Shown here: positions 1 to 4,653 of the stretch, one piece after another
Numbering within the stretch: position 1 is the first letter of the stretch
How the letters are laid out: each line of letters begins with the position of its first letter
Source of the DNA: CAXRGH01 sp964230195
GTDB taxonomy: Bacteria; Pseudomonadota; Gammaproteobacteria; Enterobacterales; Alteromonadaceae
NCBI GenBank assembly: GCA_964230195.1
Contig: CAXRGH010000182.1
Location: 1 to 5,918, forward strand
DNA: 5,918 bases
Reading direction: 5' to 3'
Notes under the pieces: generated by a model
What the model saw: the letters and a program-made list of their open reading frames with translations, nothing else
Told to the model about the DNA's origin: nothing
The model's database searches: none
Translations under genes and position numbers: made by a program

Positions 1-28
1 GTTAAGTAACATCACTTCTTCAACTGGA

Positions 29-70
29 TTGACGTCAACGTTTCAATTTTATTGTTAACAATATATATTG
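29..70 (+). promoter_or_regulatory. Palindrome-rich putative promoter/operator region
   Basis: Several perfect palindromes are packed upstream of the lipoprotein gene: TTGACGTCAA (29-38), TATTGTTAACAATA (50-63) and CAATATATATTG (59-70). Read another way, alternating CAAT and ATTG half-sites begin at 44, 51, 59 and 67, so they recur every 7-8 bases. TATATT at 64-69 is a plausible -10 box, but the best -35 at 16-17 bp spacing (TTCAAT or TTTCAA, 41-47) is poor. TTGACG at 29-34 is a good -35 match but has no good -10 at normal spacing. A weak core promoter overlapped by inverted half-sites suggests control by a dimeric regulator. This is inferred from sequence shape alone; no known operator is recognised. 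Confidence 0.4.
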
Positions 71-106
71 CTGTTCCTGAAATGAATTAAGGAATAACTC
101 ATCGCT

Positions 107-1612
107 ATGCGTCTCGTTTATCTATGGATTGTGTTCACTAGCTTGGTATTGGGGGCTTGCTCATCAACCCCTAACTCAAAAACCAATCCTTTTTTGCCAT
201 CAAAGAAATCAAAATCGGTATCCAGTGTGAGCAAGGACTGGCAGTCAGAGATTAACCAGTTTTATCAAACGATTAGATCCACTGATTTTATTTACTATGT
301 GGTCACCATCAACCAAGTGATTGACAATCCCGATGGCCTCACTTGTGACCATGACACATTTGATGCACTTTCACGCGCGTTAGCGTTCAACCCAAGCAGT
401 TTAACAGCACACTATACATTCTATGAGTGCTACGAAGATGCTGGCGCTACCGAAGAAGCTGACTATCATCTCAATGCAGTAGAGCAAATCGCTACTGCTC
501 TACTGATGACTGGAACGGGTGACGATGAACATTCACCGATTCTTGCTCGTCATGTCAATGAATTGGTTTATCTCAGTTTGTTAGTGGATCGCGTTTACCT
601 AGATTTTGAATTTCAACCGGTCGATGATGACCTCATTGCTAAAGTGCATGTTATTGATGTCAGTGAAAGGAAGTTTGGTCATCTTTATTTTACGGTCACA
701 GACAGTATGAAAATTATTTTTGGTGATGTGTACGATGAAACCCAGCCAGACCGACTATTTGTGAATAATGTGCACAAATTCTTTTTGGATAATAAGAATG
801 CTGGTGCAATCAATTATGAGGCAGCAAAAAAATTAAAGACTGGAGATTACCAACAGGCGTTGGCGCTGCTTGAACCATTGAAAGACTCAAGTCTACTTGC
901 CCAGTTGCGCTATTATCAAGCGCACTTACTTAGTGGTAATTTTGAGGAGTTTTTCAACGGTATTGATACCATAGAGGAGAACGCAGACCTCGGAATACCA
1001 CTGGCGAAAGTGATGCTTGCGCAAGCGCTTTATCAATTATCGAAGCCCCAAGACAATGGAACAGAAGCGATAGAGGCAGCGAAAGCGGATTATCAACAAG
1101 TGAATTTGCTGCTGCAAGAGACCGATGAAATGACGCAAACTGGCGTTGGTATTCGGCAGTTTGCTGAATATTTTCTGCATAGCCCAACCCCCATTGAGGA
1201 GATTGTGTTGTGGCAAAAGGTGTCTAATCAAACGCTTGCCCCAAGGTTAATTTACGACCTTGCTGAATTAAGCTTGACCATGGGGCATGTTGACGCTTCC
1301 CATACTGAAGAACTGTATCGGTTGGCTGCAGATTCGGGCAGTGTTGATGCTATGTATAGAATCGCAAGACAACAATTTGCGTACATGATGGACCCGTTTG
1401 TGAAGTCGGAGGTACTGAATTATTTGACGCAAGCCGCGGATAAAGATCACGCTAGTGCAACCAAAACATTAGCTGATTGGTATTGGTTTGGTGAACATGT
1501 GAAACAAAATAAACGTAAAGCTTGTGGCTTATATCAACAGGCTCAAGCATTGGGGGTAGACTCTGATACTCTCGACTCATGCATGGTAACTCAACAACAG
1601 GATGGAAAATGA
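107..1612 (+). CDS. Outer-membrane lipoprotein with DUF4919-like region and TPR/Sel1-like repeats
   Basis: A 501-residue predicted lipoprotein. The N-terminus has a short hydrophobic segment and a lipobox LGAC, so Cys18 should be the lipidated residue. Ser at +2 predicts sorting to the outer membrane. Residues about 45-205 resemble DUF4919: a helical part with paired Cys-containing segments, a TGTGDDEHSP motif near residue 134, then a beta-rich stretch ending LYFTVT. Residues about 236-310 look like TPR helices (GDYQQALALLEPLK). Residues about 378-495 carry Sel1-like repeats (LYRLAADSGSVDAMYRIA; a second with ADWYWFGEHVKQ and YQQAQALG). Such helical repeats usually mediate protein contacts, so a scaffold role is inferred; no catalytic motif is seen. 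An in-frame stop at 95-97 supports the ATG at 107. The ribosome site AAGGAA (89-94) sits rather far away, at 12 bases. The stop codon overlaps the next gene's start (ATGA), implying coupled translation. The DUF4919 call comes from memory of the family pattern and is moderate; the lipoprotein and repeat calls are stronger. Confidence 0.85.
   Translation: MRLVYLWIVFTSLVLGACSSTPNSKTNPFLPSKKSKSVSSVSKDWQSEINQFYQTIRSTDFIYYVVTINQVIDNPDGLTCDHDTFDALSRALAFNPSSLTAHYTFYECYEDAGATEEADYHLNAVEQIATALLMTGTGDDEHSPILARHVNELVYLSLLVDRVYLDFEFQPVDDDLIAKVHVIDVSERKFGHLYFTVTDSMKIIFGDVYDETQPDRLFVNNVHKFFLDNKNAGAINYEAAKKLKTGDYQQALALLEPLKDSSLLAQLRYYQAHLLSGNFEEFFNGIDTIEENADLGIPLAKVMLAQALYQLSKPQDNGTEAIEAAKADYQQVNLLLQETDEMTQTGVGIRQFAEYFLHSPTPIEEIVLWQKVSNQTLAPRLIYDLAELSLTMGHVDASHTEELYRLAADSGSVDAMYRIARQQFAYMMDPFVKSEVLNYLTQAADKDHASATKTLADWYWFGEHVKQNKRKACGLYQQAQALGVDSDTLDSCMVTQQQDGK
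1599..1611 (+). promoter_or_regulatory. Ribosome binding site and start that fix the transglutaminase start at 1609
   Basis: AGGA at 1599-1602 lies 6 bases before an ATG at 1609, the first of three consecutive in-frame ATG codons (1609, 1612, 1615). The upstream stop TGA (1610-1612) overlaps this ATG as ATGA, a classic translational-coupling arrangement. An in-frame ATG at 1579 would add ten polar residues ahead of the signal peptide and has no good ribosome site, so 1609 is preferred. Confidence 0.65.
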
Positions 1613-3651
1613 TGATGTCTCGGTATACACACTATGTTAATGACTTTTTGAGGCCATTGATAACGCTTTTGAGTATTGTTTGCCTAGCGTCAGCTTCTGC
1701 GGAAACATTAACAGTTAACGGATATCAATATTCTGTGGAAGAAAAGGGAAATTGGGTCAATCAATTGCCCATTATTGAAGGAAATAAAACGGAAGGCGAA
1801 AATGTCCAGTATCTGTTGAGTGATGAGCAATTGAATCTCTCTAAAGGGCAGCATTTATCCTACTATCGCCTAGTACAAAAGGTGGTAACCAATGGTGGAA
1901 TGGATACTGCGTCTAACCTCCGTTATCGATTTGCGCCGGATTATCAAACCTTGACGATTCACCATATCAACATTATCCGCGACGGTAAGGTGATTGATGC
2001 ACTTGAGTCAGCAGATATTCAATTGATGCGTAGAGAAACTAATTTCAGTAGTAATCTCTACAGTGGCATGGTTGATTTTGTTGCCTTGCTCTCTGATGTT
2101 CGTGTTGGTGATACCGTTGATTATGCCCTCACGGTGGATGGTAAAAACCCGGTATTTGGTGATAAGAATTTTAATAGTTTTAGCCTTGGCTATACGGTGC
2201 CACTGGCACTCAATCATGTGCGTGTGATCTCAGATATTGATCGCCCTTTGGTCACTCGTTTGCATTTGTCCGACGTCAATATTGAGACTGAAAAAACAGC
2301 AGAGCAGGTGATTTATACCATCAAGGAAACCCACTTAACAGCCATTGTTGATGAGCAAAACTATCCCGCAGACGCTAACCCTTTTCCGTATGTTGAGTTC
2401 AGTGAATTTGATACCTGGCAAAGCGTTGTTGATTGGGCCCTGCCCCTGTATATATTGGACGATAGTGACGACGCGTTAGTGACGTTTGTTGAAACCTTAA
2501 AGTCCAATACAAATTCTACCCGAGCCTACATCGAAGAAGCGATTCGGTTTGTTCAAAGTGATGTCCGGTATTTTGGTATTGAAATAGGCGTTAATAGCCA
2601 TAAGCCGTCAAAACCCAGCGAAGTCTATGAGCGTCGTTATGGGGATTGTAAAGACAAAACCATGCTGCTGAATTATCTCTTGAGTGCGGTTGGTGTCAAA
2701 GCCGTTCCCGCCCTCGTTTCGATTAATAATGGCGGTGCGATCCCGCAACACTTACCAAGTCCTGGTAGTTTTAACCATGTGGTATCCCACTTCGTTTTTG
2801 ATGGTCAAGCGTATTGGGTTGATGGTACACGAGGGCATCAATATGGAAATCTTGCCGCCGTTGGTGTTGGCGACTTTAAACATGCGTTGTTGATAAGAGA
2901 CGGTGAAACTACTTTAACGGATGTGAACTATAATCCTAAACAATTACCGACCATGATCATCGGTCAACATTTTTCTGCTGCGAAAGGATATGATCAACCG
3001 GTCACCTACGATGTCAAGATTGTTGCCACTAACAGGGAAGCCGAATCGTTGAGAAGCTCCATAGCCGGCCAACCTTGGTCACAATTCAGCAAAAACTACC
3101 TGAATTATTTTGCTCGACAGTTCCCCTCGATAAAGGAACTAACACCACTCGCGGTAGACGATGATAAGCACAGCAATACGTTAACCTTGACTGCTCAGTA
3201 TGAAATTACGGAATATTGGGATCTATCCAAGGAGTCCCTTGAAACGAATTTCTTTGCTGACTTTATGAATGGCTATACAGCGATGCCGACCACAGTGGAT
3301 AGAAAACTGCCACTCCAGCGTTTTACACCCGAAAAAATCAAACAAACCATCACCTTTGAATATCCAGAAGTCATTGCTTGGGAATTGGACTACGAGCCGT
3401 TAACGATTGAGGATGAGGCATTGCGTTACCAACGTCAGATTCATAACTTAGGTGCCACCATGAAGGTTGAACATGAGTTTGAGACTAAAGCAAGCCAAAT
3501 TCCGGCGGATGCTGTGCCCGAGCATGTCAAGCACTTGAAAGAAATGAAGGACTCAATCTATCTTGTGTTAACGGCTCCAAACAACAATACCAAGCTATCA
3601 GGTGTGAAAAATCGATTGCGGGCATTGTTAAAAGCACGTCAGGGCGGCTAG
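1609..3651 (+). CDS. Exported DUF3857 / transglutaminase-fold protein
   Basis: From the preferred start this is 680 residues. A Sec signal peptide is visible: a hydrophobic run about residues 17-29, then ASA before Glu32, so cleavage is likely at 31/32 and the mature protein should be periplasmic or envelope-attached. Residues about 70-235 match DUF3857 (YYRLVQKVV, IIRDGKVID, VRVGDTVDY). Residues about 305-410 form the transglutaminase-like core, with the family signature FVQSDVRYFGIEIG, then YGDCKDK (Cys347), NHVV (His390) and YWVDGT (Asp405). The Cys-His-Asp triad is thus intact, so an active cysteine enzyme (transglutaminase, peptidase or amide hydrolase chemistry) is possible; the substrate is unknown. 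The remaining ~270 residues are the beta-rich C-terminal part usual for this architecture. Its coupling to the lipoprotein gene suggests that the two products act together at the envelope. Cys25 inside the signal peptide is preceded by SIV, so it is not a lipobox. Family assignment is strong; biological role is open. Confidence 0.9.
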   Translation: MMMSRYTHYVNDFLRPLITLLSIVCLASASAETLTVNGYQYSVEEKGNWVNQLPIIEGNKTEGENVQYLLSDEQLNLSKGQHLSYYRLVQKVVTNGGMDTASNLRYRFAPDYQTLTIHHINIIRDGKVIDALESADIQLMRRETNFSSNLYSGMVDFVALLSDVRVGDTVDYALTVDGKNPVFGDKNFNSFSLGYTVPLALNHVRVISDIDRPLVTRLHLSDVNIETEKTAEQVIYTIKETHLTAIVDEQNYPADANPFPYVEFSEFDTWQSVVDWALPLYILDDSDDALVTFVETLKSNTNSTRAYIEEAIRFVQSDVRYFGIEIGVNSHKPSKPSEVYERRYGDCKDKTMLLNYLLSAVGVKAVPALVSINNGGAIPQHLPSPGSFNHVVSHFVFDGQAYWVDGTRGHQYGNLAAVGVGDFKHALLIRDGETTLTDVNYNPKQLPTMIIGQHFSAAKGYDQPVTYDVKIVATNREAESLRSSIAGQPWSQFSKNYLNYFARQFPSIKELTPLAVDDDKHSNTLTLTAQYEITEYWDLSKESLETNFFADFMNGYTAMPTTVDRKLPLQRFTPEKIKQTITFEYPEVIAWELDYEPLTIEDEALRYQRQIHNLGATMKVEHEFETKASQIPADAVPEHVKHLKEMKDSIYLVLTAPNNNTKLSGVKNRLRALLKARQGG

Positions 3652-3697
3652 TCCTGCAAAGCTGGGGGTGCACTCTGTTGAGAGGTTTTATAAAGTC

Positions 3698-4195
3698 ATG
3701 TTCTACCAATATATAAAGAAGTACTGGCAATACGCTGTTGTTGGCTTGGTGCTGTCGGCCGGGGTGGGCATTTATGTGTCCCACCAGAGTCAACAACCAA
3801 CGCCAGCGTCTGACGCTGATGCATTAACCTCGCTTGATTGGCAGTTCCAAACGCGAGACGGCAGTATTGTGATTGAGGAAATGCTACGCCGTTCTGATCT
3901 TGTGATTTTACGTGTGAACTCACCCACCTCTGAGTCTGAAACCAATGTTGATGCTGGCCGTGGCATTATTCAAGCGGCCAGTGACATGGGAGCGGTGTTG
4001 AAACAACGGTACTTTGTATTACTGGACGGCAGAGAAAAACCGGATGGCTATTATGTGACCGTCTTCTACACTAACAATAACCAATTAGATCCTGGTACTG
4101 TATACCCAGAGTATTTTTCTGCTGTTGCACAATCACAGTGGATAAAATATGGTTACAATGATGTTTTGTTGATAATGGATAAGCTTGGAAACTAA
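3698..4195 (+). CDS. Small single-pass membrane protein, family not recognised
   Basis: A 165-residue protein with a short basic N-terminus (YIKKYW) and one hydrophobic segment at about residues 12-31 (AVVGLVLSAGVGIYV). A Gln/Pro/Ser/Asp-rich linker and a soluble domain of about 120 residues follow. The likely topology is N-terminal anchor with the domain in the periplasm. The soluble part has alternating strand and helix character (SDLVILRVNSP, YFVLLDG, YYVTVFYTN, DVLLIMDKL) and no cysteines. No catalytic motif is apparent and I do not recognise the family. The start is ATG 3698, preceded by GAGAGG (3680-3685) at 12 bases. An in-frame GTG at 3668 would add ten residues, but its only G-rich run abuts the codon. 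It begins 46 bases after the transglutaminase gene on the same strand with no terminator between, so co-transcription and a shared envelope function are inferred. Confidence 0.75.
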   Translation: MFYQYIKKYWQYAVVGLVLSAGVGIYVSHQSQQPTPASDADALTSLDWQFQTRDGSIVIEEMLRRSDLVILRVNSPTSESETNVDAGRGIIQAASDMGAVLKQRYFVLLDGREKPDGYYVTVFYTNNNQLDPGTVYPEYFSAVAQSQWIKYGYNDVLLIMDKLGN

Positions 4196-4221
4196 GATCC
4201 AGAACATCGGCAACCCTCAGT

Positions 4222-4251
4222 TATAAACCCATTGTTCATTCAATGGTTATA
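4222..4251 (+). other. Imperfect hairpin in the intergenic region
   Basis: TATAAACCCATTG (4222-4234) can pair with CAATGGTTATA (4241-4251) over 11 base pairs with two bulged bases and a 6-base loop (TTCATT). There is no T-run downstream, so it is not a canonical intrinsic terminator. It lies 26 bases after the preceding gene and 56 before the next, so it could be an mRNA 3'-end stabiliser, a weak terminator or chance. The rest of 4196-4307 shows only the ribosome site of the next gene and no convincing promoter. Confidence 0.3.
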
Positions 4252-4307
4252 GAGAACACGGTGAGGTGTGAGGGGATCGGTGACAGGTAAAGACTCAGGG
4301 AAAATGT

Positions 4308-4568
4308 ATGAAGAAAATTAAAAACGAAGCTTTGTTGGTGAAAAAGGCGGTAGAGTTAGGTGAAGGTATGGCTATGAAACTTGGCTATTCTGGCTTCAAA
4401 GCAACAGACTCAGCCGACCAAAAAGTGGAAGCCCTCTATCGTATGTTAGTGCATCATAAGGTGGTTCAACCCTTGGCCAAGGATCAAGAAAATCTTCTTG
4501 GTATGAAACACAAGCTAGCATTATGGATTGCAAAACGTTTACCTGAGGGACATGAGCTACTCAAATAA
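4308..4568 (+). CDS. Small DUF5062-like protein
   Basis: An 86-residue soluble, helix-rich, basic protein with no signal peptide or membrane segment. It resembles the DUF5062 family of small proteins that I recall from Vibrio and related marine gammaproteobacteria: an N-terminal MKKIKNEALLVKKAVELG helix, a central VEALYRMLV segment and a C-terminal MKHKLALWIAKRLP helix followed by a short tail. Its length fits the family. No function is established that I know of, and no catalytic or metal-binding motif is visible. The start is supported by AGGGA (4297-4301) six bases before ATG 4308. A nearby ATG at 4304 is in another frame and stops after five codons. It is 112 bases from the upstream gene on the same strand, so it may have its own promoter or be the tail of the upstream transcript. 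A terminator follows directly. Coding status is confident; the family name is from memory. Confidence 0.7.
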   Translation: MKKIKNEALLVKKAVELGEGMAMKLGYSGFKATDSADQKVEALYRMLVHHKVVQPLAKDQENLLGMKHKLALWIAKRLPEGHELLK

Positions 4569-4569
4569 A

Positions 4570-4583
4570 CGTTAGCGCTAACG
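4570..4583. repeat. 14-bp perfect palindrome
   Basis: CGTTAGCGCTAACG is perfectly self-complementary and begins one base after the TAA stop of the DUF5062-like gene. Its shape, with a central GCGC step and flanking TTA/TAA, is like operators of LacI-family regulators, but it sits between convergent gene ends rather than at a promoter. It has no loop, so it would form a hairpin only poorly. It is recorded as a sequence fact; function is unknown. Confidence 0.5.
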
Positions 4584-4594
4584 CATTCGCAATA

Positions 4595-4629
4595 AAAAAG
4601 GATGGTAAGTTATACTCACCATCCTTTTT
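4595..4629. terminator. Bidirectional intrinsic terminator
   Basis: AAAAAGGATGGT (4595-4606) pairs perfectly with ACCATCCTTTTT (4618-4629), a 12-bp stem. After one A-C mismatch, AGT/ACT extend it by three pairs around a three-base loop (TAT). The A-run on one side and T-run on the other give a U-tract in both directions, as expected between the convergent DUF5062-like gene and the minus-strand repeat protein, whose stop codon lies 25 bases beyond. Confidence 0.88.
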
Positions 4630-4653
4630 ATTTTCATCAATACTATTTTGTGG

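Noticed and set aside
954..1450. Minus-strand open frames inside the lipoprotein gene
   Set aside because: Short overlapping frames with no ribosome sites or recognisable domains, opposite a well-supported coding gene.
1579..1608. Upstream ATG as start of the transglutaminase gene
   Set aside because: It lies inside the lipoprotein coding end, lacks a good ribosome site and would put ten polar residues before the signal peptide; ATG 1609 has AGGA at six bases and an ATGA overlap.
2684..2893. Plus-strand 69-codon frame inside the transglutaminase gene
   Set aside because: It overlaps the catalytic Cys-His-Asp region in another frame and shows no protein-like features of its own.
3668..3697. 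GTG at 3668 as start of the small membrane protein
   Set aside because: The G-run directly abuts the GTG, leaving no spacing; ATG 3698 has GAGAGG upstream. The choice is not certain because that spacing is long.
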